64,000 nt of DNA from Dendrobium chrysotoxum. Lineage: Eukaryota > Streptophyta > Magnoliopsida > Asparagales > Orchidaceae. Each line of letters opens with the position of its first letter. Within the stretch, counting starts at the first letter, position 1. The notes below the pieces were generated by a model, which saw only the letters and a program-made list of their open reading frames with translations, did no database searches and was not told the origin of the DNA. Of the stretch, positions 9,998 through 19,903 are shown one piece after another. The translations under genes were made by a program, and so were the position numbers. Location of the stretch: the NCBI GenBank assembly GCA_019925795.1, contig CM034307.1:40201201-40265200 (forward strand), read 5' to 3'.

Positions 9998-11134
9998 ATG
10001 GCTGGTGGCAAAAGATCTCGTCAAAAGGGGGCTAGTTCGTCCCGGGGACATGTCGATCCTCGCTTCCCGAATGCCGCCGATCAGGCGGCTTTCGAATGCT
10101 ATCGTAATGTGGGTATCACGCACTCCAAGATTGTCAATCCCCGCACTCTCACGTATCCCATCTTAGATTTGTTCGCACACACCTCCCTCACCTTCATTCT
10201 GACCTTAGCCTTTCCCTTCAATATGGAACTCCTTCGAATCTTCTTTGCCAACTTGCGCATTTCCGCGGACTATTCCACTCTTCGCTCCTACGTAAATCAA
10301 CGCCCCGTGGAACTCACGACCCACGATTTTCACAATATCCTCAACTTGTCTGTCACTGGTGACAAAATTCACACGATTATCACCGATCCTGACTATGATT
10401 GGAGTGTCGCCAATCACTTCCTTCGTAATACCAATGCACCCTATCACGATAATGCTTGCACTTCCCTTCTCAAGGACGCCCGGACCATTCAGCACGTCCT
10501 TCATTCCTCCGTCATTCCAAAGGCGGGGGATCGAATTCACATTACCCCGCTCCTGTCCTTGACCACCTACTACATCATGGCCCGTCGAGAATTTAATGCC
10601 TCTGATCTGATCATCCGATACATAGAACATCTCACCACCATTAGAGATCCGGGCCACAGGTGTCGCCCAAATCTAGCTTTAGGTCATCTTATTCACTATG
10701 CCTTAGAGACAAAATATGACCTTCAGTATCCTGTCCCTCTTGACGTCCCTCATTCCTTCTTCACAAACAACTCATTCCACGTCCTACACAGCACCCACCT
10801 ACATCCGGAGCCTGCCCCGGATGTTGAGGAAGAAGAGGAAGAGGCTGCTCCAGTTCCTGCTGCACCAGAGGCACCTGCACCCCTTCGCATTGCCTCTCCC
10901 CTTGACCACCTGGTGCAGCGCTTCGACCAGTGGGAGGCCCGTTTTGACTCCTACGTGGTTGCCCAGGAGCAGCAGCACAACGAGGACCTCCAACGCTTCG
11001 CGGACTATGCTGCGCAGCAGCAGCAGCACGACCAGGACATGGCCTGGTTTGGAGCTCACTTTCAGGCCATTCACCATTACTTCTACCCTCCACCGCCACC
11101 TCCTTCTTCCGATCAGGATCTGCCTCAGTTTTAG
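9998..11134 (+). CDS. Extra ORF in the env position of El2; plant-transposon-associated protein
   Basis: A 378-aa protein encoded between pol and the 3' LTR, the place where Sireviruses carry an optional third gene. The ATG at 9998 (MAGGKRSRQK) is preferred to an in-frame upstream ATG at 9938, because the region before it looks like a pyrimidine-rich leader and the homologous El3 copy also becomes alignable here. Visible: a basic N terminus, a central domain with PILDLFAHTSLTF, LLRIFFANLRISADYS and VNQRPVELTTHDFHNILNL that recalls the putative plant transposon protein domain (FYANL-type), an acidic run near residue 270, a Gln-rich helix, and a C-terminal run of seven prolines. I see no signal peptide or convincing transmembrane segment, so an envelope role is not supported. 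The function is unknown. It is uninterrupted while pol is broken, and its codons are GC-richer than its surroundings. Confidence 0.75.
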   Translation: MAGGKRSRQKGASSSRGHVDPRFPNAADQAAFECYRNVGITHSKIVNPRTLTYPILDLFAHTSLTFILTLAFPFNMELLRIFFANLRISADYSTLRSYVNQRPVELTTHDFHNILNLSVTGDKIHTIITDPDYDWSVANHFLRNTNAPYHDNACTSLLKDARTIQHVLHSSVIPKAGDRIHITPLLSLTTYYIMARREFNASDLIIRYIEHLTTIRDPGHRCRPNLALGHLIHYALETKYDLQYPVPLDVPHSFFTNNSFHVLHSTHLHPEPAPDVEEEEEEAAPVPAAPEAPAPLRIASPLDHLVQRFDQWEARFDSYVVAQEQQHNEDLQRFADYAAQQQQHDQDMAWFGAHFQAIHHYFYPPPPPPSSDQDLPQF

Positions 11135-11220
11135 TTTTCTGTCGTGTAGTTGTTCTATTTATGTGTTATTTTATGTTTTATTTCCGTGTTATGTTTTTCG
11201 CTCCTCCTTTTTGTGATGTC

Positions 11221-11231
11221 AAAAGGGGGAG
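11221..11231 (+). other. Upstream polypurine tract of El2
   Basis: AAAAGGGGGAG follows GTGATGTC. The same GTGATGT-AAAAGGGGGAG block exists in El4 and El5. It lies about 160 bp before the LTR-adjacent tract. Multiple polypurine tracts are a reported habit of Sireviruses. Confidence 0.7.
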
Positions 11232-11378
11232 TCAGTTGTAGTCGTGTCTGTTTCTATTTTCTGAGTCATGTTTCCTGTATTGTTTTAGCTGTTAAATGAA
11301 AATTTAAAAAATATTTGTTTGTTTGATCTCCTAGTTTACTTTTATTTTCAGACTACTTTACAAATGTTTGCCATCATC

Positions 11379-11391
11379 AAAAAGGGGGAGA
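11379..11391 (+). other. LTR-adjacent polypurine tract of El2
   Basis: AAAAAGGGGGAGA ends one base before the 3' LTR terminal TG. It is the plus-strand primer for reverse transcription and is conserved at the matching place in El3, El4 and El5. Confidence 0.88.
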
Positions 11392-11643
11392 TTGTTGCAA
11401 ATCTGGTTTTGATGATGACAAACATGTTTCCAGTGTGTTTTGCTTGGCTAATCTGTTTCAGGCACAAAAGACTGCGAGCCACTCAAGCCAACTCAAGATC
11501 GGGTCCAAGTGTGTCAAATGTATGATTTTTCTTTTTATTGAGTCAATTGTAATGTAACTGATTCCCTAGCTAAGTAACCTTGCACACACACACTCAGGGA
11601 GAGAGATTGAGTGAATTAGAGTTTCTGTTAAAAATTTGTTCAG

Positions 11644-12317
11644 ATCGTCCTGGACGATCTCCACATCGTCCTGGACGATCCAATTAAAACAGAAACCCTA
11701 ATTAGGACGACTAAGTTAAGAGGGTCAGATTAAGCTGATCGTCCTGGATGATCTCCGGATCGTACGGGACGATATGCCCAAATCAGAAATTCTCAGCCGC
11801 CAGATCAAGTTAGGCAAGTTCTTATTTTTAGATACTTGGTCTGTTCGTCCCGGATGATACGTGTATCGTCCTGGATGATCCAGTACAATCATGCCTAATT
11901 TAATCTGGTAATTAAGGAAAGCAATTTATTTTTGGTTGATACGATCATATCGTCCTGGATGATCGCAGGATCGTCCCGGACGATCTTGATCGTCTAGTGC
12001 ATTTAAGCTGTACGTCCAGAACTATGTCCAGGACGATTTGAGGCCTTTTTGAACTAATCGTACAGAACGATGACCCCATCGTCCCGGACGATCAAGTCAT
12101 TTTTTGGTCATCCAGCACAGATTTCTCTGGACGACCCGAACTGTCTTCTGGACGATTTCCCTCAATTTGCACTAATCGTCCCGGACGATCGCAGGATCGT
12201 ACGGGACGATATGAACAATTTTTTCTACTGATCGTTCAGAAGAGCCAGATCATCCAGGCTGAAACAGCTAAATTTGAACTGATCGTACAGGACGATCTAC
12301 CGATCGTCCTGGATGAT
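11644..12317 (+). repeat. Paired-palindrome array in LTR U3
   Basis: Seven pairs of ATCGTCC-N-GGACGAT-type palindromes. First centres are 11651, 11745, 11851, 11956, 12064, 12182 and 12289; the second centre of each pair is exactly 21 bp later in all seven. Pair-to-pair steps are 94, 106, 105, 108, 118 and 107 bp. The El4 LTR shows almost the same steps in mirror order, so spacing is conserved between copies. Several members are mixed forms with one AC arm, such as ATCGTACGGGACGAT. Confidence 0.92.
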
Positions 12318-12360
12318 CTTGGCCGACCAGTTGAGATTTAGGGCAAATTTTAAGCCCTCC

Positions 12361-12368
12361 TTTAAAAG
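12361..12368 (+). promoter_or_regulatory. Candidate LTR TATA box of El2
   Basis: TTTAAAAG lies about 51 bp after the last palindrome centre of the U3 array. The matching sequence in the minus-strand LTRs is CTTTTAAA on the plus strand (for example near 27929). The promoter role is inferred from position. Confidence 0.5.
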
Positions 12369-12935
12369 AACTTTTTCCAATTTTTGGAAAAATCTTTTGC
12401 TGCCTTCCTTCCCTGAGAAACCCTAGAGAGAGAGAGAGTTGGGAGAGAGAGAGAAGATCTTGTGAGGGGGAGTTAGTGAGGGATTGACTAAGGTTGCTCC
12501 GAGCACGGATCAGAGTCGTCTTCTCCGCTCGTCATCTTTCGTCTAGTCGGTGTTCTCTACCTCACCGTGTGGTGAAAAGGAGATTTTTGTACAGGCTTCT
12601 CCGCCTTGCTGTGGGAGCAAAAGGAGAGACACTTCTGTTTAGTGCAATACCCGGAGGGGAGGCTCCGGGGAGTGGACGTAGGTCAAGTTGACCGAACCAC
12701 TATAAAATCTGGTTTGCTTTTCTGATTCAATTCTGCACTTTAATTTTTTCTGATATTAATAGCTTGGGTGAATATCTGTGGTTGATCTTTTTATCATTGT
12801 TTTAATTCATTTTCGCTGCACGTTATAAAAAGATTTTCATAGTTATCGTGAAATTTTTAAATAACCAATTCACCCCCCCTCTTGGTTAGCCTCGGGACTA
12901 GTTCACTAGGGCTTAACATCCCTATCGAACTTTCA

Positions 12936-13153
12936 TGTGCAAGGTTACTTAGTTAGGGGATCAATTACATTATATTTGGCTCAATAAAGATGAAAATAAT
13001 ATATTGGACCTGAATTACAAAACAAACTGACTCGATCTTGGACTGGCTTGAACTTGCAATTGATCCTGCAGACCTGAAAGATTAAACAGGCAACCAGAAA
13101 TAGAAATGTTTGCTATCATCAAAATCATAACCCTTGAAGCTAGATTTGCAATA
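12936..13153 (-). repeat. U3 tip of a minus-strand LTR, probably the rest of the El1 5' LTR
   Basis: It starts TGTGCAAGGTTACTTAG and ends near CTAGATTTGCAATA, the reverse complement of the first ~200 bp of the El2 LTR and the counterpart of 28706-28916. It abuts the El2 3' LTR terminus exactly. The simplest reading is that El2 inserted into the El1 5' LTR and the left side was later deleted. Confidence 0.75.
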
Positions 13154-15188
13154 GTTTTCAGGCCAGGGAAAGGGTGAGGAGCGAGCTGAGTAATTTTGGA
13201 TTGCAAGATCCGATCTATATTATATATATATTTTGGTTAGCTTTAATTTTTACATGATTGACTTTTATTTTGTTATATTTTTATTACTATGCGATGTTAT
13301 AGTTATCTTAGATTATATATATTTTTTGAATGATAAAAAAATTATTTTTAGAATCATTTATTACAATCAGAATTTTGAAAATAATTGAAAATAGAAAAAA
13401 AAAATAAATTCCCATTTGAATTGCAGCACAGCGGAAAGAAAGCAAAATATGAGTTTTTTTGTCTCTGGATTGCTTTTCCATTTCACAAAAATTGTAGATC
13501 GAGATAGGTGATTCTAATCCTATCTTTATTTTCAAAGATTTTAATTTTAATTACTTGATTCTCTACAGAACTAATTTTATTACTTTTTTGGATTTTTTAA
13601 ATTTTTATCTCATAGCTTTTTATATATTATTGCACTGATTATCATGGATATTTTGATAACAATATTTATAAATTTTACCAGGTAAAATAGAAGTTATTGA
13701 AGATTTATAATGTACTAAAATTCGATATTTTATGAAAGCATATTGTTAATTCAAACTTTAAAAATAGAAATAAATATGTGATTGGGTAATAATCGATCGC
13801 TATTAATTTTATTATAATGTGTGTAAAAGATAAGTAAGGACTGGTTATCCCGTTGGTTGAAGATTGATTAACCTATAAAGGATGGTGGGTAAATGGGCTT
13901 TTTTTTAAATATTGTGGTTGTGTGTTATCCTCTACTGATACAACGATACAGTAATACAATAATACAATAATTAGGAATTATAAGGAGGTATTATTATGCC
14001 GACGAGCAAAGAATGATGACTCTGTTTACTGAGCAATGGTTACTGACTACCGATTACTGATTACTGGAAAATATTAAGATAGCCAGAACTACTTATTGAA
14101 TAACGTAACATATGATTATTGAAATACATGTTATTAATTCATCGTTATCATAACCATATAAATGTACTACTTTAATATTATTATTTACTATTTTACTGCC
14201 AATGTACAAATTTATTATTATTACATTGCTTTGCTATTAATGTCACCGATTTTACTGATGACACTATTAATATTATTACCGATATGGATATAGATACCAT
14301 TAATTAATTATTACTAATATAAAATAACTGAATAATATGTCTACATCATTATAAGATTTTATTGCATTGATATGATTCTGATGGTCTTTATCAATATTTT
14401 GGTTTTATCGCTTTATATGATTTCTTTATTGATTAATAGTATTGATATAATGACTACTTTATTGATTTGAAACCTATATTGATTTATTGATTGCCTCACT
14501 GTATTGCTTTATTAACTTTCGTACCATACTATTTTACTACTTTACAGACTTTACTGCTACTGTATATGAGTTTTATTATTTCTATACTGATTCAATGATC
14601 ATATGAATACTGCTGCTATAATTTAATGTTGACATGCATATTGCTTCTATACCATATTTTGAGTCAATTGGAGGATTGGATGACTTATTGGGCTTTTTTA
14701 GCTTATTATATATGATTAAATAATTTCAGTTCAGGGCAAGGGAGCAGGAGTGCAAGACTGATCAGAATTCCTCAGGTTCTGAACCTATTTATTTTAGTTA
14801 TTCTTTTATACTTAAGATTGAAAAGATATATCATAATTATAATTCTTGAATATTATATATAATTTTTGAGAAGTGAATATAGATGTATAGTGATGTTTTG
14901 AATTCTAAATTTGTTTATATTATTTATTACTGATAAATAAAATTAGATAGCTCTGGTATTATTATTAAAAGATAAAAGAAAGAATTCTTCCAAATTAAAT
15001 TTTAGGGCATCACATTATTAGTCTTCCACTTTCTTTGTATTCAATATGGGCTTTATGGTGTGCTTAAATTAAAAGTTTTATTTTAGTACTTCTCTAATTG
15101 GATCTTAAGGTTTGAGTCTTATCATAATTGGATACGATATAACCTATGTGGTATAGGGTCATATGAGTTCAGATTGTGATAAACTTTT
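13154..15188. other. AT-rich stretch, no gene; possibly decayed gypsy LTR
   Basis: No coding region is supported. It is very AT-rich, with runs of ATTATTACTG-like words. Its right part ends just before a gypsy-type primer site, so it may be a decayed LTR. TTTTAGGGCATCACA near 15002 resembles an LTR terminus, but I could not find both ends. Confidence 0.4.
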
Positions 15189-15200
15189 TAGTATCAGAGC
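15189..15200 (+). other. Primer binding site of decayed gypsy element
   Basis: TAGTATCAGAGC is one mismatch from the tRNA-Met site TGGTATCAGAGC. It lies about 250 bp before recognisable gypsy gag codons on the same strand. Confidence 0.55.
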
Positions 15201-15329
15201 ATTGGTTAGAGAAGCAAATAATAACAGAGTGATATGATTTAATCTGTATATATGAAATGTTTTTGGGTAGTTTTGGGCACTCATTTATTTATTTTTAATA
15301 TGCATGTGTTGCATTTAGCTGTGTTTAGT

Positions 15330-18036
15330 ATTTTGAGATGACATATCCAGAAATGACTAATGGTTAAAGCTCTAGTCAGGAAGCCAGGTTCAACGTATAA
15401 CTCCTGTGATCAATTCCAAGGTAGTTTCCTAGATTATAGGTTTGGTACACAAGTTTCTAGTACATATTTGATGACATGGATAGGTATTTACAAAATTTCA
15501 TGAGATTATAACTTCCTAGACTTTCAGGTGTCATTGAACCTAAAGCAGCTGACGATTGGATAATGAGGATAGAGAAGACTCTTGATGGGATGTATTATAC
15601 TCCCGAGAGGAGAGTTACATTAGCTACATTTTTATTAGATGGTGAGACAAAATGCTAGTTGTTAGGCCATTAGAAAGAGAAGCTTTAGGGTCATGTAAAT
15701 ATAATAATTACTTGGGAGGAGTTTATAGAGACATTCAGGAATTGGTTTATAGTTAAACGGTTCTTTTCTAAAATTGATTCAAGAAAATATGACTGTGACG
15801 TAGTATAAGGCAAAGTTCGCTGCTCTTTCTAGGTATGCTCCATAGTTGATTAACACTTATGAGGAGAAGTGTTATCGATTTATGGAAGGACTCTGAGCTG
15901 CTTTGAGCAATTATTATTAGTGCATGATAGTATAGATTTTGCTTAGTTGGTCAAGAGGGCCAAGATAAAAGGGACTGATTTGGTAGCAGTTCATCAGTGG
16001 TGGATTACGAGCAGGAAAAGATTTGGCAGTGAGACAGCCAATAATGGCCATTATGGGAAGAAAAGTAGGTTTGGACTTGTTGAGTTCAGAAGGAGGGGAG
16101 AGTTAGTAAAAGTTTCCTCAATATCAGAAAGTGGCAATATTATTAATTATGGGGGTTTAGTTAGTGGGGCCCCTCCATTATATCATTAGTGTGGTAGGAG
16201 ACACAATAGTCAATGTTAAGACCATTGGGCATATGTTTTTGATGTGGTTAATGCAAACACAAGATTTTTAAGGGTCAATAGGGTGGCTTTGATAGACATT
16301 TTGATTTGAGAGGTAACATCTTTTGGCAGTTGACCATAGGTAAGTTGAGGATAATACCACCTTGATCACATTATGAGATTTTCAGTAGTAGGAGTGCTGA
16401 TCCATCAGCATGAGGTTAGCATTTTAAAAGATCACGAGGTGTAGGGAGTTATATTACTTTGCCTCTAATACAACCACTAAATTATAGTTTAACTCAATAG
16501 GAGGTTCTAGATGTTATAGATGTGGTTATAGGTACGTCTTATAGGGAGCACCTGTTCCAATTGTGAATAAAAGGATGGTATAATGTGCATGTGCATCAAT
16601 TATAGCAATTGAACAAAGTTACTATAAAGAAGTAAGTATCCTTTGCCTAGGATTAACTACTTATTTAATCAGCTGGTTGGATGTTCAATATTTTTTTAAG
16701 ATCGATATGCAATTTGGTTATCATCATCTGAAGGTAAGAGATGTGGATGTGGCGAAGACTATATTTAGAATGAGGTACGGGTATTATGAGTTTTTGATCA
16801 TGCCATTTAGAGTGACAAATGCCCCAGCAGTCTTCATGAATTTGATTAACAGAGTTTTTTAAAAGTATCTCAATTAATTTGTGATCATATGTATATATGA
16901 TATTCTAATTTGTTCTAGATCTGAGAAGGAGCATGCAACACATATAATGACTGCTCTAGAGATTTTGAGGCAGCATCATTTTTATGCTAACTTTTCAAAG
17001 TGTGGGTTTTGGCTGAGGAGTATTATTTTTATGGGACAAGTAGTGAGTATTGCATGTATTTCAGTAGATGCATAGAAGGTTCAGGTTGTCTTCGATTGGC
17101 CAAGGCCTTCTATAATTTTTGAGGTATGTAGTTTTTTATGCTTGGCTTGTTACTATCAAAAGTTTGTTCAAAATTATTCTCGAATTTCTTTGCCATTTGT
17201 GAGACTTACTTAGAAGTTAGTAGTTTTTGTATGGATCTAGAGTGTGATGAGAGTTTTTAGATATTGAAGGATTATTTGACATCTGCTTTCAGTTTAATTA
17301 TTCCTCTAGGTATAGATGGATTTCAGGTTTTTAATGATGCTTCACTAAAAAGATTGGGATGCATACTAATATAGTACTATAAAGTCATTGCTTGTTCTTC
17401 TCGATAATTGATACCACACAAGAAGAACTACCCGGCACACAATCCAGAGTTAGCAGCTATTATATTTGCATTAAAATTTTGGAGATATTATTTATACGGA
17501 GTTAGATATAAGATTTTTACATATCATTAGAGTTTGAAGTACATCTTTTCACTCAGAAAGATCTAAATTTGAGACAGAAGAGATGGCTTAAGTTGATGAT
17601 TAATTATAATCTGTCTATTCATTATTAGCCTGGTAAAGCGAATATGACAACAGATGCTTAGAGTAGGAAGTCTTTAAGTACTTCCTTTTCATCGCTTACT
17701 TCTATAGACTTCCTTACTCAAGATTTGAATAAGCTAAAGAAAAAGGCAGTAATAGTTGATACGAATCCAAATTTATTAACTCTGATGATTAGTCAGCCTT
17801 CTTTGCAGAAAAGAATTCAGGCAGCTAAGAAGTCAAATACAGAGTATTTGAAATTGATTGATATGGTCAAAGTTGGTAAGAAGACTGAACTACAAGTATC
17901 TAATTCGGATGTCATTTTTTACAAGAATAGATTATGGGTTCCTTCTATTGGTGGATTGAGAGCTAAGATCCTATATGAGGCAACTATTCATCCAGAAAGC
18001 AGCAAGACATATGGAGATTTGAAAGGTATGTTTTGA
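15330..18036 (+). pseudogene. Decayed Ty3/gypsy gag-pol (chromovirus/Tekay-like)
   Basis: Fragments of a gypsy polyprotein lie in order on the plus strand, broken by many stops and shifts. Near 15530-15655 gag codons read AADDWIMRIEKTLDG and VTLATFLLDGET. At 16677-16862 the reverse transcriptase reads KIDMQFGYHHLKV, FRMRYGYYEFLIMPF and TNAPAVFMNLINRVF. At 16881-17075 the catalytic YIDD-type box has become IYDILICSRSE, followed by FSKCGFWL. RNase H traces lie near 17340-17500 (LGCILIQ, NPELAAIIFALKFWRYYLYG). The integrase zinc region is at 17725-18036 with VIFYKNRLWVP and SSKTYGDLKGMF. It is long dead. I found no matching 3' LTR. Confidence 0.85.
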
Positions 18037-18435
18037 TGATCTGGATTGAAAAAAGATATAACATAGTTTGTGTCCAAGTATGAGGCTTAATAGTTAGTAA
18101 AGGTCAAGCATCAGTGACCGGATGATATTCAACACTCGTTACCTATGTCAGAGTAGAAATAGGAAGAGGTGAAGATGAATTTTGCTATTAGTTTTCTCAG
18201 ATTGAGACAGGGGCATGATGTTATAGGGTTCTTATCGATCGATTGATAAAGTCTGTGCATTTCATTTCAATCTAACAGATGGATCCGATAGACAAGTTAA
18301 CATAAATATACGTCAGATATATTATCATATTGCAACAAAATATCTCATCCACCTTTGTTGAATATCCTCTTCTAATAAAAGCACTGTTTGATCTTCATCC
18401 TTAATACACTTCACTTGAACTAAAGAAAGAAAAAG

Positions 18436-18472
<37 letters not shown>

Positions 18473-18523
18473 CCCTCTTTAGTATTTAATATATTATATA
18501 AATCATAGACCTTTATGTGATTG
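18037..18523. other. Spacer with a (TA)n run and a small inverted LINE scrap
   Basis: No gene. A (TA)n run occupies about 18438-18469. A ~35-bp piece at 18338-18372 matches, in opposite orientation to the next feature, the LINE segment found at 47556-47590 (ATCTCATCCACCTTTGTTG). It may be a 5' inversion made during LINE insertion, or an unrelated scrap. Confidence 0.5.
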
Positions 18524-18988
18524 ACTCTAGTGATCTTAGCCCCCTAAATGAGAATAAAGATTTTTGTTTTTATTGGCGTATTGGTAAAACCTAAGTAAAG
18601 AGGCTTAAAAGAAAATAAAGTGTGGAAAAGCAGTTGGACCTCATGATATTCCAATAGAGGTGTGGAAATGCTTAAGAGATTAAGGAAGTTCTTGGCTTAC
18701 TAAACTTTTTAATATTATTTTGAAGACTAAAAAGATGCCAGATGAGTAGAGAATGAGTGTGTTGATTCCTATTTTTAAGAATAAAGATGATGCACAAGAT
18801 TTTACAAATTATAGAGAAATTAAGTTAATGTGTCATGCTTTAAAACTATGGGAGAGAGTTATAGAGCATAGGTTACGGCGTGGCACTAATGTTTCTCAAA
18901 ATCAATTTGGATTCATGCCAGGTAGGTCTACTATAGAAGCTATACATTTATTAAGAGGTTTAATGGAGAAGAATAGAGAGAATAAGGA

Positions 18989-19035
<47 letters not shown>

Positions 19036-19893
19036 TTTTATTGATTTAAAGAAAGCATATGATAAAGTTCCAAGAGAAGTGTTATGGAGAGTTCTACATA
19101 AGAAAGGAGTTAATAATGCTTATATTCAAGTCATTAAGAATATGTATACATGAGCTATTACCTGTGCTCAGACACAAGGTGGTTTGACCAAATATTTTCC
19201 TATTTCAGTTGGATTACATTTAGGATTAGCCTTAAGCCCATATCTTTCTGCTTTAGTCATGGATGTTCTCACTAGACATTTTCAAGAGGTTGTACCCTGG
19301 TGTATGCTTTTGCTGGTGATATTCTTCTTGTTGATAAGAAGAGTCTAAAGGTTTTTATTTGAGTAGATCTAAAATTGAATATAAAGTGTATAATTTTAGT
19401 AATAATAGATCTAGTAGGGGGATTGTGACTTTGGGCGATCAAGTCATTAGTAAGAGTACGTGTTTTAGAGATCTTGGGTCTATTATTCAAAGTGATGGTG
19501 AAATAGATGTGGATATTATTGGTAAAATTCAAGTTGGATGGTTGAAGTGGAGGAATGCATCAAACTTGTTGTGTGATAGAAAAGTCCCTCTCAAACTTAA
19601 GGGAAAATTCTATAAGATGGTGGTGAGACCTGCAATGCTTTATGGTGCAAAATGTTGGCCATTAAAAGAGAAGCCTAATATTAAGTTAAGGGTTATAGAG
19701 ATGAAGATGCCCAAGTGAATGATGGCTTTAATCTTATAGACAAGATACAAAATGAGCATATACGTGAAAAGGTTGGAGTAGCTCCAAAGGAAGATAAGAT
19801 TAGAGAGAGTTGCCTTAGATGGTTTGGTCACATAAAATAGCGGCCTTCCGATGACCTGGTTAGGAAAGTAGATGTATTAGATTTTACTTAATT
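18524..19893 (+). pseudogene. RTE-type LINE reverse transcriptase, truncated and broken
   Basis: A non-LTR reverse transcriptase on the plus strand. Visible: KAVGPHDIPIEVWKC (with a shift), MSVLIPIFKNKDDAQDFTNY, KLWERVIEHRLR, QNQFGFMPGRSTIEAIHLLRG, then FIDLKKAYDKVPREV after an inserted (TA)n tract at 18990-19032, and further on SRSKIEYK and CDRKVPLKLKGKFYKMVVRPAMLYG. The region with the FADD catalytic box (near 19300) is partly deleted. The 3' end is cut at about 19893, just before the El3 LTR. The LINEs at 46040 and 60521 are better copies of the same family. Confidence 0.85.
18990..19032. repeat. (TA)n microsatellite inside LINE coding sequence
   Basis: About 21 TA units interrupt the reverse transcriptase between KEDL and FIDLKKAYD. 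The other LINE copies have only a short CATATG or CGTATGAT-like sequence here. Confidence 0.9.
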
Positions 19894-19903
19894 ATGTTAA
19901 GAA

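Larger units (their letters stand above)
11393..12935 (+). repeat. El2 3' LTR, complete
   Basis: 1543 bp, from TGTTGCAAATCTGG to CGAACTTTCA, so it has TG...CA termini. U3 holds a seven-pair palindrome array (11644-12317), followed by TATA-like TTTAAAAG at 12361 and a small TTTTTCCAA/TTGGAAAAA hairpin near 12371. A GA-rich leader follows at about 12425-12465. The part from 12494 on matches the 5' LTR remnant except that the 41-bp repeat block is gone. Confidence 0.9.

Noticed and set aside
10205..11099. Long antisense ORFs under the extra ORF
   Set aside because: They are shadows of a GC-richer coding region and have no independent motif or start context.
9998..11134. Calling the extra ORF an envelope gene
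   Set aside because: No signal peptide, no clear transmembrane segment and no coiled coil of fusion type. Position alone is not enough.
15002..15016. TTTTAGGGCATCACA as a gypsy LTR end
   Set aside because: It resembles one, but I found no partner terminus, duplication or consistent orientation with the element at 15189.
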